DNA of 64,000 nucleotides from Thalassia testudinum (GCA_037157565.1 JAZHRO010000063.1:9468001-9532000); one strand, 5' to 3'. Positions 44,411-56,106 are shown, numbered from the stretch's first letter. A program made the numbers and translations. The notes: a model not told the origin generated them from the sequence alone.

Positions 44411-44592
44411 GACTTCCAAGAAAGCCACTAAACCTTTTTCTCATGCCAAAAAGCTCCTCAACTTTCATATCTCATATATTGTTAATAGTTTCAAGGATTT
44501 CATTATTCCCCAAAGCCCTTAATCTTTCGCTAAACAACTACTTCGGGTTAATTAACTAATTAACCCGAAGTAGTTAACAAAAATAAAATCCA
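44411..44592 (-). repeat. 5' LTR of element 4, terminal part
   Basis: Continues from 38530 with GACTTCCAAGAAAGCC, matching 34560-34729 in the partner LTR. It contains a long perfect palindrome (44536-44575) that the partner lacks. Confidence 0.85.
44536..44575. repeat. 40-bp perfect palindrome
   Basis: Arms AACTACTTCGGGTTAATTA (44536-44554) and its exact complement (44557-44575) with a 2-base centre. The partner LTR has the left arm in slightly different form (34682-34704) but not the right arm, so the right arm was created in this copy. Confidence 0.9.
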
Positions 44593-45690
44593 ACCTATTA
44601 CAACCACAGGGGTTAATCCAACCCCACTTTATCTCTAAAACCTCGGATAAGCTAACCCGGAATTGATGAAGGGTTGAGATAACCCCCCTTTCTAACCCAT
44701 GTTTTCTCTCTCTTGACCCCAACACATTATTCCCATCCTACCCTTTCTCCTCTCATGTTTGGTGGGTTAATACATTTCGATCAATAAACATTTTAATATA
44801 ATTAATGCATAATTAAATAGTTGACTTTATTTCAACATATACTTAAACCATTATGATTTATCCAACATAACAAATAATCACATTTTTACTATTATAAAAC
44901 AATTAGTGACTAATGTAGTCTATACTTCTTAACTAGTATATACTCATACCATTATAACATAATTACAATTACAACGTAATTAGCATTTGCAATGTAAGAT
45001 AATTACTTTACAATAATAACAAAAACTATAATTTCTTTATCAAACTAGATTGTAATAATTAATATAATATTGGAAACCATAGCTACTATATAACAATAGT
45101 ACTAATCTATTTATAATTTTAGCATATAGTTAAACCACATTATTATTACTAGAAATTAATTCCTAACTAATGAAATTATTACATGCTTCCTAATTAGCAA
45201 ATAATCATATCATAACTTTATTACTATTCTAACATAATTAAGAATTACAATATAAGATAATTACTATTTAATAAATAAAATAATTACAACTTTGTTTCAT
45301 TAATATAGACTATAATATAATTTGTCAAATGATATTTAGTTCTGAATTTAAATATCATAGGTGACATTTGAAATATCACCCGTGACGTTATAAAAAAATG
45401 ATTCATCAATGGATTTATGTTATATTTATTTAATATAAAAAAATAATTCATCAAGTAATATACCTACAATCTCAAGGGCAAACATGTCCTTCACCACCTT
45501 AACCTCCATTTTAATCCCCATAACCAAGTAAACATGCATCTTTCACATCACAGGTTAACCCCCATTCCTAACCTCATTCAATAAACACAAACAAGGGTTA
45601 ACCCCCAATCTCAAGTAAACACAAATAGGGGTTATCACCTATTGCAAAGATGTTAACCCGTGTTGGTTGACCCTTACCGTAAACTAGCCC
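44593..45690. other. Body of DNA element H
   Basis: About 1.1 kb, strongly AT-rich, no ORF of note. GGGTTAACCC-like motifs near 45550-45660 mirror those at 32245-32275. Confidence 0.65.
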
Positions 45691-45693
45691 TTA

Positions 45694-46330
45694 GAGATGT
45701 AGAGAGGACAAGAGAGAGAAGTGTGTGCACAATGCAAGCAATCAAGTCTAGCCCTAAAATGTTGCACCTATTGGACCTAGTCCAAATTTTACTAACCCTA
45801 GTTAACTAATCTAACCATTGAATTACTTGGCTAGCAAAAAGGGTGGGACCCCCTAGGACACCCCTCATGACGAGACACCACTAAAGGTTAATGTGGTTAT
45901 CACACTGACCTTTCTTGTCACCAGTTGTTCCAAATAAACAAGGTCATAGATGCAATAAACTAAGCCTAGCCCAGCCTTGGAAATAAAATCCAACCTAGTT
46001 GGCGCATCTATCAAATTTAATTAAGGCTTGGGATTTACTGTGCATAGGATTAACTGATGGGCATGAGGGGGGTGGTTGCCCAATTAAGTATGTTTAAAAT
46101 GTGTTGTGTGCAAAACAAGGGTCCATAAATAATATTTAATTGGTAATGTCACTTTTAAGGTTCAAGTAATTATATCACCAATTTTAGGGTTCCAATTTCA
46201 AGGTCTTTTCACACAAGTTCAAGTGGACAGATAGCAATTTTGAAAGCATGGGACCTTGATCTGTTTCCTTTAGACCCTAGAAGGTAGCTTCTAGATGAAT
46301 CACTTTTACCTTAATTCAAGTGGTGTGGCC
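45694..46330 (-). other. Leader of element 3
   Basis: Noncoding leader resembling those of elements A and 2 (for example TTGCTAGCCAAGTAATTC, minus, near 45815-45835). It resumes at 48001-48050 after solo LTR I. Confidence 0.65.
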
Positions 46331-46335
46331 CAAAC

Positions 46336-47995
46336 TGTAGATTCCCTACCAGGAGGGGGTGGCGTAAAAAATGCAGAATAGAATATAAATAATCTCACAA
46401 AAAATTCATTCACACAATGTGCACAATTATTTATAGGTGGAAACCCAAACCGGGTGAAAACCACCACCTAACCCTCTCGAGTTAGGATTTTCCGATCAAC
46501 CAAGTTGATCAAATCCACTAAACAAATCACTTAAATGAGGGTGGTTCAACCTCAATTACAACCACGCTACAAGTGTGAGGGTAGCGTTCCTCAACCCCTT
46601 CTCTTCACGAGAAGGATTTTGTCCCACGAAGGAGACGGGAATTTGCAAAGCGAATACCCAACAAAATAACAAATATAGTCCTATAGAGCCAACAAAGATT
46701 TAAACCTAGCTTCTATAGGAATTAGGAAACTCCCCTTTGCAAGGAGTGCGTCGAATCGATGATGCGAGTGCGTGAGCCACGCGACGGCGCAACGTCGCTC
46801 TCGTGAACTACGGCGGGAGAACGGTTGCGCAAAGGCTTGATGCTCTCAAGATGTAGAACTTGAGCTTGGAGAGCAAGAGCTTTTCTTGGACACAAAAGAG
46901 TGTGAAAGTGTATTACTAGGTGTGTCTTGTGTATCTAGGTGTGTGTTTGTGTGCAAGAGGTTCCTCTCTATTTATAGAGGCCTTAGGAAAGCTTTGGAAG
47001 GCTTTGGAAAGCTTCCATAGCCGTTGGGTGCAAAGCCAAAAAGAATCAGGCCAAAATCAGGAACAATGATTGCACTGACAGGGTTATCAGACGTCTGATC
47101 CTGGCATCAGACATCTGGGAAACCAGTTTAAGATGTCAAAAAATAAGGTCAGACGTCTGATTTTAGGCGGGTTTCTTCCTGACTTGAATCAGATCTAAAC
47201 AGGGTTCTAGTACAAGTCCATCAAACGACATATAAGACGCCTGGCACTATGTCTGGATGTCTGGAAACCTACTTTTTCGTGGGAATGGATTTCCAAGAGA
47301 GTGCAACGGCTAGAAAATCTCTAAGAAGAGATTTTGGGTCAGCCAAGGTAAAACGATCATCTATCAGACGTCTGGAAAGGCTTAAGGACGTCTGATAAGT
47401 CTCTAACGGTCATATCCTTCAGTATTTGCTAAGCCAGCCAACGATCCACTAATTAGACGTCTGGCAAAGTCATCACACGTCTTCTAAGATGTCTGGACAG
47501 AAGTCTGGATGTCTGATTTCATCAGATAGAGCTAACAAGTCCAGCCTAAATGTTATCAGACGTCTGATTTTGGAATTAGACATCTGAAAAAGCTGTTTGA
47601 ATCCTATATTGGTTTTCTAAGTTCTCTACAGAAAACCTAAGTATCCTAGGGTTGTGCAGGTGTTCCTAGGACTACTGTTAGGGTACTTTGAGGCTCTTTA
47701 ACATGATGTTCTAAGGAACAAAAAGAGCAAGGAAATAAAGACAAAAGTACATGAAAGAAATAAACAGAATTCTATCCTATTCTTCTTTTCCTTCCATCTT
47801 CAATCTATCGCTCCTCGCGAATCTCCTCTGTTTTCCATCAAGCTCCTCCAATCCATCCTGGATGCGAGCTTGAACTCCGTCTAGTCACGTCTCCATTTGC
47901 AATTTTCCTGAAATCTAAGACTTCAAGTGCAAATGTTAAATGACATGTGTTTTGTTATCATCAAAACAAATGATCGTGGTGCTCTAGCACCAACA
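46336..47995 (-). repeat. Solo LTR I, SIRE/Maximus-like copia
   Basis: Minus strand TGTTGGTGCTAGAGCACC ... GGGAATCTACA, 1660 bp, with perfect TSDs CAAAC (46331-46335 and 47996-48000). The start, with TTTTGATGATAACAAAA soon after, resembles SIRE/Maximus LTRs and the copia-2 LTR of this window. It has a TATA box CTATAAATAG at 46968-46977 (minus) and a dense array of AGACGTCT palindromes upstream. No interior remains. Confidence 0.88.
47086..47590. repeat. Array of CAGACGTCTG palindromes in solo LTR I
   Basis: About a dozen copies and near-copies of TCAGACGTCTGA in 500 bp, for example at 47086, 47148, 47363, 47386, 47453 and 47555. Others have one or two changes such as CAGACATCTGG. The core GACGTC is a C-box type bZIP site. 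The array lies about 100-600 bp upstream of the LTR's TATA box. Confidence 0.85.
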
Positions 47996-48050
47996 CAAAC
48001 AACACAACTATGGTTTCACAAACACCAATTGATCAGGCACGCACAATATA

Positions 48051-48344
48051 ATTTAACTAGGTGCATTTAGCCAATCAACATAGGTTATTAAATAGCTCAA
48101 ACATAAAAGTCCAATCTCTAAGGCTCAAAATTACTCCAAATCTGGTACTTCCACATAATATAACAAAGACATCAAGCTACCAGATATAGGTTTGGGAAAT
48201 ATTGTAGAAAATCCCAACATTATGCAACATTTACAAAATACACCTATATGACTAAACTAACCTAATTAAATGCTTTCCATCCTAATCAACCCTTAGATTA
48301 GCATTAGTTAGGCATAATTAATGTAAATATATATATAAATATCA
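48051..48344 (-). repeat. Truncated 5' LTR of element 3
   Basis: Aligns to 26837-27268 with an internal gap. It begins ATTTAACTAGGTGCATTTAG and ends TATAAATATCA. The rest of the LTR and the primer-binding site have been deleted. Confidence 0.75.
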
Positions 48345-48898
48345 AGTACCCGAGGAGGATTAAAGACTACTATTTAGTCTTTGGAGATGGGGATCTCCAA
48401 GCGTTGGGGTACAACAATTTTGACTTCCAGTTAGATATTAATGATAGAAAGTCTATTTCAAGGTTCATATTCCAGTTAAACAGTGGTTCTATGGGCTAGA
48501 GAAGTAAGAAACAAGATACCATGGCTGATTCAACAGCTGGAACTGAATACATTTTAGCATCAGATGCAAAAAAAGATGTGGTGTGGATACGCAAGTTCAT
48601 TGAGGAAGTTGGCGTAGTTCCCTTAATACAATCACCAATCCCATTGTCGTATGACAACATGAGTGCCATTGCACAAGCGAAGGAGCCTCGCTCTCACCAA
48701 AAGATCAAGCATATTGAGAGGAAGTACACATCATCTGGGAGATAGCCAAGCATGGAGATGTGATCATCGTGAAGGTGGCCTCTGCAAATAGCATTACTAA
48801 TCCACTTACCAAGGCCCTAACTAAAGAGTCATTTGATCGGCATGTTAGTAGTATGAGGCTAAAAGAGGTTCTAGAATGGCTCTAAGGGCAAGTGGGAG
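48345..48898 (+). pseudogene. pol: Copia-1 RNase H and 3' end, broken
   Basis: Resumes the copia polyprotein interrupted at 25716. Motifs are DYYLVFGDGDLQALGY, DRKSISRFIF, MADSTAGTEYILASDA (RNase H core, usually ADSTTEAEYIA), VWIRKFIEEVGVVP, AQAKEPRSHQKIKHIERKY and DPLTKAL-like NPLTKALTKESF. It ends with a stop, and GGGCAAGTGGGAG (48886-48898) is the copia polypurine tract. Stops and a frameshift are present. Solo LTR E is inserted directly after the tract. Confidence 0.9.
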
Positions 48899-50689
48899 TG
48901 ATCACGCAAATCCTAAAATGGTAAGAATGTGTCATTACAATCAGAAATATGTGAAAGTTTTAAATTAATAAAAATCGAACTTGAATGATTTCGCAAAGAA
49001 AGACAAGATTCCAGGTCATTTGCAAGGAGGCGTGTGAAGTAGCTATCAATTTCAAATGCTCAAGAAAAAGATATTTTTGGTAATTTCATATTTTGAGATT
49101 TGTTTGGTATTTTTGAGTATAAAATGAAATGCAAACGATAAGGCAAATCAACTACCAACTACAAGAACGAACTAATAACTAGGAGAACTAATTATAAAAG
49201 AAATGATTGGAAAGCAAATAGATGAAAGCAAATCAAACTAGTAGATTACATGAGAGATGAAATAAAAATTAAACTTTTATTGATAAGATAGTTTAGATTA
49301 CAACTAGTAGAGAAAAGATTGCGACTAAAAATAAGCAACTAGAACTAGAAACTAGAACTAGAAATAACAAGTAGAAATACCAACTAGAACTAGACTAGAA
49401 CTTCTACAAATAAAATGCAATTAAGTAGTAGAAAGGTGAAGAATTGGTGGGTACAAAAGCATTCAAGTGGCGATGGAGAGATCCACCCAGTCTTCTTGCC
49501 TAAGTAGAAGTGGAAGCTGGAATGCAGAGACTCAGCAAGAAGTGGAGTTGCAAAGGAAGAGTGCACATCTAGAGGAAGGGAGAGAGTTCTAGAGAAAGGT
49601 GTAGGAAAGTAGGAAGACGAATGATGAAGGAAGGGGTCCAACCATGTTTTTATATAGGCATTTGGGTCCTTGAGATGGATGGCTAGGATTTAATTATTAA
49701 CGATCAAGGGCTAGGATTAAGGCACAGGTAGATAGATAGGGTTGGTTTTACTGGGAACCTAATGGAGGGTTAATATGGCATCAAGACTGGAGCACCAAGT
49801 GGTCGTTCATCAAGGTTGTTTTGAAGGCAATATGGTCGACCATATGGAGGTAGAACATGGGCCCTTGGATGATCTTTGGATGGCTTGGATTGGTTCCTAT
49901 GATGTAGCCAACTAAAGTAAGGTTAGGTAGAGATTAGGATAGGATTTTTAGGAGGATAATCAAGGCCATTAGATCAGGAATTAATTATGAGGATTAAACC
50001 TATACATAGCAGCCGACCATGATGTGGAATTAAAGGGATAAGTGGCCAGCCACCCAGGGTTGCTTTTAGGGATTTGGGTAGGATTTTAGGTAGGGAACTT
50101 AGGACCCTAGGATTCAGATCTAAAGGCTAGGATTGGTGCACTAATTGGCAAGCCATAAGGGTATTTCTAGATGGAAAAAGGGATGGCTAAGATGTGGTTT
50201 GTTGGGAGGGATTTAGGAATAGGTTGGTGGCTTTTGGATAAATCATATGTTGGGTCTTAAGATATGTTTGGTTGGCCAATTAGATGGGATATTAAGGTGT
50301 AATGGCTGACCAACCTAAGTGGGATTTGGGCTAGGTTAGGTGGGATTTGGGTGTGGAAATTAGGTTCCTAAATAGACTAGGTCAAGGGTCCAATTGGGCT
50401 AGGGTTAGGAATTGGATTTTGCTAAATTGTAAGATATGAGCTCAAGTTTATTTCTCATTATTGTGGAGCTCTAATCAGTTTCAAACTTGGTACCGGTAAA
50501 CATATAAACAAAACTCATCAAGGGACCAAATGTAAGCAGTAGCAAAAATGCAACTAAACCCTTAAAATGCAATGTTTATAAAATGATGCCAAATGACTAA
50601 TTTAGCCTAATGCAATGCAATAGGACCTAGGTTACCCTCAAACTAACAATACTTAGGCTTGAATTAAGTAATTAAATAGGAATATATCA
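48899..50689 (-). repeat. Solo LTR E, Athila-like
   Basis: TGATCACGC...AATATATCA, 1791 bp, with near-TSDs GGGAG (48894-48898) and AGGAG (50690-50694). It has a minus-strand TATA box (TATATAAAA, about 49647-49655) and resembles the element 3 LTR in layout. It splits copia-1 exactly between its polypurine tract and its 3' LTR. Confidence 0.82.
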
Positions 50690-50696
50690 AGGAGTA

Positions 50697-51581
50697 TGTT
50701 GGACTTTATATGCCCTAAGCGAGCCATCTAGCTTTTTGTAATATGATTATATTTTCATATGAATAAAGAATTTGATTATTTCTAATAAATTAATAAGGTC
50801 CCTTAGTACAATTAGGGTTACATAGTTAGTCAGATCGAATAAACCCAATGTGTGTTGATTCAAAAATCTAAATGGTTTAGAGGATGCGATAGCGCATCAA
50901 AAAATCATCTAATTTAATCATATGTTTCCGATCTGAGTTGGGATGACAACCTTCTCTACAAGTCATCACTTGATTGATGTTCTCGAATGGAGATTCAAGA
51001 ACTATCACGTAGGTCAAGTTTAGGAGTTAACCTACTGAAACAAGAGATAGCGGAAGTCATCTAATGTTGTCATGGATAAGGCATATCCTTAGACCTAAGA
51101 CAAATATCTGTCTCTGTTCATGAACACATAAATTTAGCAAACCAATAGTTGATACATCCACCTTGGTGCTAACACTAAAAAGCTGGTGTATGTGGGAAGG
51201 GACAAGAGGTACCTAATCTCTTGAAGGGATTACACAAATCTTTTACATAAGTGTATATAGCAGATTGGAGGTATGAGCTTACTCCACGTATTTTAAGAAT
51301 GACAAATTACAAATGTGGTCATGAAGTTCTGATCAGACTCAAGGCAAGAAGAGGAGGCCTTTGGGAAAAGTTCTGATCTTCGTTCTCATCCGAATGATAC
51401 AAGGAGATATCAAAAATAATATTATCCAAGAAGGAATGACAGTAATGTAATGGGATTAGACCTTGAGATAATATTTTTCGTTCAAGTGTAAGGGGTTCAC
51501 GAGTATTCAAAATACTTGAGGGGCCAAAGTGCCAAAATTACACCTATCCTATGGGTTCGTTATTGGAGTAATGAACCAACA
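50697..51581 (+). repeat. 3' LTR of copia-1
   Basis: TGTTGGACTTTATATGCCC ... GAACCAACA, 885 bp, typical copia LTR ends. No partner LTR in the window. The next five bases, ATGAT, should be its TSD. Confidence 0.8.
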
Positions 51582-51836
51582 ATGATTTTGATGGATTCCA
51601 AATTGAAGAATAAATCAATTATAAGTTCAAAATACTTGAAGGCTCTTCCTCTTCCTAATCCCTACCTCAACCTTCTTCTCCACCATAACTTCTTCACCAA
51701 GGTGCTTGTGCTACTTCTTCTATAGACCTTCGTGCTTTCTTCATCCCAATGGTCATTGGCGGGTCTCTCCACTATTGCCATGAGCCCTCTAGCTTCCTCA
51801 ACTTGTTTCACCTTCTACTACTACAACACCAACAAC

Positions 51837-51888
<52 letters not shown>

Positions 51889-52691
51889 GTTGTAGTTGTA
51901 GAACTTGATTTATGCATTTATGTTATCAATGAAGATCACTTTCTTTCATTTAGCATCTATGTGTTTTCTTGCTTTATTAATATAATTTTGCTTACATTAT
52001 TTTTATTACTTTTATATCTGAAAATACCAAAAAAATTAGAAAAACTAGAAAACCCAAAAAAGGTTTAGAGTTTTCAAATTCACACCACTTATTTCCTGTC
52101 CATATTCGTAAACTTACATTCCCAAATTCATTCCACAAATTTCCATCATCCAAAAATCAACAAATTTTGTATATAGCTTAATAATCAAGTAGGAATTCAC
52201 CTGCAAAATTTTGGTCCTAATTCATTTTATACGATTTTATAAAATTTGTGCACATTTGAGGGGTCTACTAGCAAACAGACATTGAAATCTCGGCCTATCT
52301 AGATTTTTAGAGAATTATGTACAACTCTGATTTGCATGAAATAAATTGCATGTCTCCTTAATCAAGAATCTTAGATAAATTATGGATAATTTTAGGGTGC
52401 CTTTAGAGTTAGGTTAGTTGTGTGTCTTGCACAGGGGGTCAGAAGAGTCCTACCCTATTTTGAAAACAAAAATCCAAAAAAATAAAAAAAAAACATTTCC
52501 AAAAATTCCAAAAGAAAATTGACATTCTTCACTTAGGTCAGGAAGCAACTTGATCCATCCACCTCCCTTTGAGATGACTCGAACTCCCATTTTCACTAAA
52601 ATTATTACGAGTTCAATGAATATAAATTTAAAACGATCGCGATTTTCACGCTATGACGACGCAATTATCATTTAACAAATTTCACACATCA
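51582..52691 (+). repeat. LTR C fragment, same family as element 2 LTR
   Basis: Aligns to the second half of the element 2 LTRs (13860-14972 and 23460-24566). It shares the pyrimidine-rich block, a CCAAAAAAA block, TTTTATAAAATT blocks and the TTCACACATCA end. The first half should lie left of copia-1, outside the window, so copia-1 inserted into LTR C. No primer site follows the end, so it was probably a solo LTR in copia-2 gag. Confidence 0.78.
51838..51888. repeat. (TTA)n microsatellite
   Basis: About 17 uninterrupted TTA units inside LTR C. Confidence 0.95.
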
Positions 52692-54008
52692 CTTTAAATT
52701 TCAATTTCTCACTTGCAAGTTCTAGCTCCTCATTCTTTAGTAAGTCAACCCCTTCTACTCTAAGTTTTCCCAAGGCTTTATTCTCTTGTTTAATCTTCTT
52801 GCATTCATAATAAATCCCATCATATGCATCTAATAACTCATCAAAAGAGTTAGAATCATGTACCTTGATCTCATTTTCGATGCGACAAACATGTACAACT
52901 TCCTCTGTTCACAAGTCGATGTCCAAGTCAGATTCCTCACTTGAACTTGCCTCTGAGTCATCCCAAGTTGCAGCAAAGGCCTTCTTCTTCTTCTTAAAGT
53001 GCTTCCTCTTGCCTTTGTCATCGCTTCTTCTCTCCTTCCTTTCTTTCCTTTCTTTTATTTCTTTCTTGTTTCTTTTCCCTTTCTTATCTTCCTTGAGTAA
53101 CGAGCAATCCTTCCTAATATGCCCCCTTTTCTTTCATCCATAGCAAATTGGCTCCTCATCATCTTTCCTCCTCTTAAATTGTTTCCTCATCTTAACATAT
53201 TTCTTAAATCTTCTAAAGAGCATAGCCATTTCCTCATCGTCTTCTTCATCTCTATCTCTCCCATCCATGTCAAAATCACTTTCAACTTTGGCCTTGAAAG
53301 CCAAATTATTCTCTTGAAGCTAAAGGCTTCATTCTCCCCCTTTGATTGCTTGAGCTTGACTTCATATGTACCATCAAGCTCCCAACTACATTTTCCATGC
53401 TTACATTCTTCATGTCCTTGGATTCCTTAATGACGACAATCTTCAACTCCCATTCCCTGGTGAAAACCCTCAAGAACCTAAAGACCATTCCATTTGATTG
53501 GTAAGTCATCCCAAGTCCATTGAGCGGGTTGATAATGTTCAAGAATCTCGAGTCTATATCTTTAATGCTTTCCCCAGGCTTCATCTTGAATTTCTCATAC
53601 TCCTAGGTCAAGACTTTGATCTTTGTCTCCTTTACTTTTAAGGTGCCTTCATGTGTCACCTCTAGGCATTTTCATATCTCATGTGACATCTCAAGATGCA
53701 AAATACAATTAAATTCATCATTAGAGAAGGCACGATAGAGTATGCTCATTGCCTTACAATTATGTTGATCTACTTCTTGTCATCTAGCTTCTACTCTCTG
53801 GTTTTCGCATCTACTTTGAATTACCCTCCACAATCTTCCATAGAGAGAGATCTCCACCGATGGCTAACTTGACATAAATGGCCATTTTTTATTTCCAATT
53901 TCATCAAAGTACAGGGGTTAATGGGTTGGCAATACTTCAACCCTCAATGAGTTTGAGTCTATCATTGATTGCCAATGCAAGGATGTAACTCCAATGCAAC
54001 ACCAACCT
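52692..54008 (-). pseudogene. gag: Copia-2 gag, broken
   Basis: Minus-strand copia gag of the UBN2 type: MKPGESIKDIDSRFLNIIN, LGMTYQSNGMVFRFLR and KDMKNVSMENVVGSLMVH (53306-53584). A zinc knuckle near 53105-53147 reads CYG-stop-KKRGHIRKDC, with TGA replacing the second Cys. Several frame breaks are present. The gene is cut off by LTR C at 52691, and pol lies outside the window. Confidence 0.85.
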
Positions 54009-54023
54009 AGAGCTTTGATACCA
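54009..54023 (-). promoter_or_regulatory. Initiator-Met tRNA primer-binding site, copia-2
   Basis: Minus strand TGGTATCAAAGCTCT, one change from the usual TGGTATCAGAGC, two bases from the LTR end at 54026. Confidence 0.82.
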
Positions 54024-54025
54024 AA

Positions 54026-54354
54026 TGACAGCACTAAAGGTGGGGTGAATAGTGCTAATGTCAAACTTCAACTAGATTAAATCAGTAATTTCAATAAACA
54101 AATAGATTAATATAAATAGATGAAAAAAGAAACAAAATAATAATCCACAAGAAGGAATTTATGGTGGAAAACCCTCAAACAAGAAAAATCACTACCTAGG
54201 TCTCCCAACCTAGTATTTTACCCTGGTTCTAGACTGAAATCACCAAACCCACACTACTATGGGGGGTAGCTTAACCCACAATACAATCGACCCTCTTGAA
54301 GACTATTCGAGAGATGCCCTCTCCTCCTTAGGAAGAAGGAAACCACAATCCAAC
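54026..54354 (-). repeat. 5' LTR of copia-2, first part
   Basis: TGACAGCAC start. It continues at 62105 after solo LTR D. Rejoined length is about 1.64 kb, close to solo LTR I. Confidence 0.78.
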
Positions 54355-56097
54355 TGTTTTACGCAAAATCATCGATGTTTAGAAAGCGTGTCGTAGTATA
54401 GTCAACAAAATCGCACAAAACACTTAAATTTAAAAACTCGAAATCTACTTGGAGTCCAAAGTTGTTTGTAGGGAGTAAATATGGAATTCACGTAGTAATC
54501 TTAATTTAGAATTAATGAGCACAATTAATCAAACACCAAATAAAAGATATTCAATGAATAAACTACTCAGAAATAATATTCAAATATAAATCAATATATC
54601 TCAAGGATTCATGGGATAAAAAGAAAGAGATAAGAAAAATAATGGTGATTTAAATCACCAATTATTCTCTTAATTAAGCATGTATCCCAAGTATCAAACC
54701 ATTCAAACAATCCAACATTAGTTTCAACCATTAATCCACGTCAGCTAAGTTCACAGTATCATATGAATAATGCCACAGTGTTTTGAAGCAAATCAAACAT
54801 CATATCTGTGTATCAAATGCCTTAACTATTAAGGCACAGCACCACGTAAGTCACACAAGGGCACCAAGCCTCTCAAGGCCTTTTCAAGCACAACACAAGA
54901 CCAAGCCTTCCTCCCTCTAAGGCTAAGTATCAAAGCCTTTCTCCAGCAAAACCCTCCCCCCTCCTCGTCACAAATTCTCCTCTCTATTCTCTTATAACCA
55001 GGCTTAATTGAGTCAAATGCGGGTAATCAGATTCAGGCATGGGGTCCAGACCCATGTGAATGTGTGCACGAGCGAGGAGTGAAAGCGTGAGGAGGAGTGT
55101 GCGAAGGGGGACCCGACCCCTCTTGTTACTAGGCAAAGAGAAAAGAACACGAAAATAACTTATGTGCTGCAGCTATCTTTAGAATCCCTGATATGGGACT
55201 AAAGGATTAGCATCCTCGCATAGCCAGCAGTTGGGGAATGCCACGATGAATTGGCACAACCACTACTACTTCTTTGCTCAGTTGAAGACCTGGATACTTG
55301 TAACTGTTGATTCCGCGTCAATTGTGGTCTATAGCTGGGTGAGTTGAGGGCTGGAGATGAACGAACAGGGCCGAAGAAGATGAGGGCAGTGATGGAGCTT
55401 CGGCATACACCTGAAAAGATGAATACAAGCTCAAAAGCCTCGGTTAAAACACTCCTGAGCTTCGCCAAGTGGTGGAAAAGGTGATGGTGGTGTTTGTGAG
55501 GTGTGAGGAGGTGTGTGGTGGCATGATGACATCAGAGAAGGCAAACGGAAGGTGTGGTGTTCAGTGGGGGTTTACAAAGATCAAACCCCCCAATTTTTTT
55601 GAAGCTTTTGTTCTCTGCAATGCAAGGAAGGTTGTGGTAGTGGCGGCGTGGTGATTGGTGGTCGGAGTTGGCGTAATGGCTTCACTGAAGGTGTCATCAA
55701 AGTTGGGGAAGATAGTATGGGAGAGAGTGATTGAGCGGCTGAATTGGGGAGATAAGGTGTTAGAAAGATTCAGGAGAGGGAGAGGAAGATAAGGAACCTA
55801 AGTTAGGGACAAACGGGGAAGGAATTTCACCGACTTTGATTGGCCAGTCACAGAGAAGGTGAATTCCTCTGGTGAAGGAGATGGTGAGGAAGAAGGGGTC
55901 TAGGGAGCTCCTGCTGGTATTGCAAGGAGCTGATGAAGGAGAGAAGACGAGTCCCTCTACCTATGGTTTGATACAAAGGACGAAGAGGGAGGTTGGAGAA
56001 GTTCACTGGAGCTACAGTCGGAGGCAGTCGGAGGGAGAAGAATTTCAAGAAGTTAAGGCCAAACCGAGCTAAGGAGCAAGGCCTTGTGAGGGGGGTT

Positions 56098-56106
56098 CTT
56101 TTATAG
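56098..56106 (-). promoter_or_regulatory. TATA box of solo LTR D
   Basis: Minus-strand CTATAAAAG followed by AACC, a good plant TATA box. Confidence 0.55.

Larger units (their letters stand above)
32287..44592 (-). mobile_element. Element 4: LTR-gag-LTR Ty3/gypsy element (TR-GAG-like)
   Basis: Minus-strand element with 2.44-kb LTRs (32287-34729; 36336-38530 continued 44411-44592). The interior is only 1.6 kb (34730-36335). It has an initiator-Met tRNA primer site, a purine-rich tract next to the left LTR and a decayed gag, but no protease or polymerase. This layout fits the TR-GAG class of nonautonomous plant elements. Flanks ACCAC and ACCTA match only in part. LINE-1 interrupts the 5' LTR. 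Confidence 0.82.
32229..45690. mobile_element. DNA element H with TIRs (PIF/Harbinger-like), nonautonomous
   Basis: Outer ends are imperfect 26-bp terminal inverted repeats: 32229-32254 (GGCCTAGTTTACGG...) and 45665-45690 (its complement GGGCTAGTTTACGG...), 23 of 26 bases equal by eye. They are flanked by TTA (32226-32228 and 45691-45693), the 3-bp TSD typical of PIF/Harbinger elements. Without element 4 it is only about 1.15 kb (32229-32286 and 44593-45690), AT-rich and without a transposase. GGGTTAACCC-like motifs recur just inside both ends. Removing it restores the element 3 leader, as judged against element A. Family assignment is by TIR and TSD only. Confidence 0.7.
25717..48344 (-). 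mobile_element. Element 3: Athila-like gag-pro element, heavily interrupted
   Basis: Minus-strand element between near-TSDs AGTAT (25712-25716) and AGTAC (48345-48349), which separate two parts of copia-1. The 3' LTR is 25717-27268. The 5' LTR is reduced to 48051-48344, and the primer-binding site is lost with it. Going right to left: leader, gag, protease, an acidic tail region and PPT. Reverse transcriptase, RNase H and integrase are absent. DNA element H (with element 4 and LINE-1) and solo LTR I sit inside its leader. Confidence 0.88.

Noticed and set aside
53119..53430. Plus-strand ORF of 103 codons
   Set aside because: Antisense of copia-2 gag.
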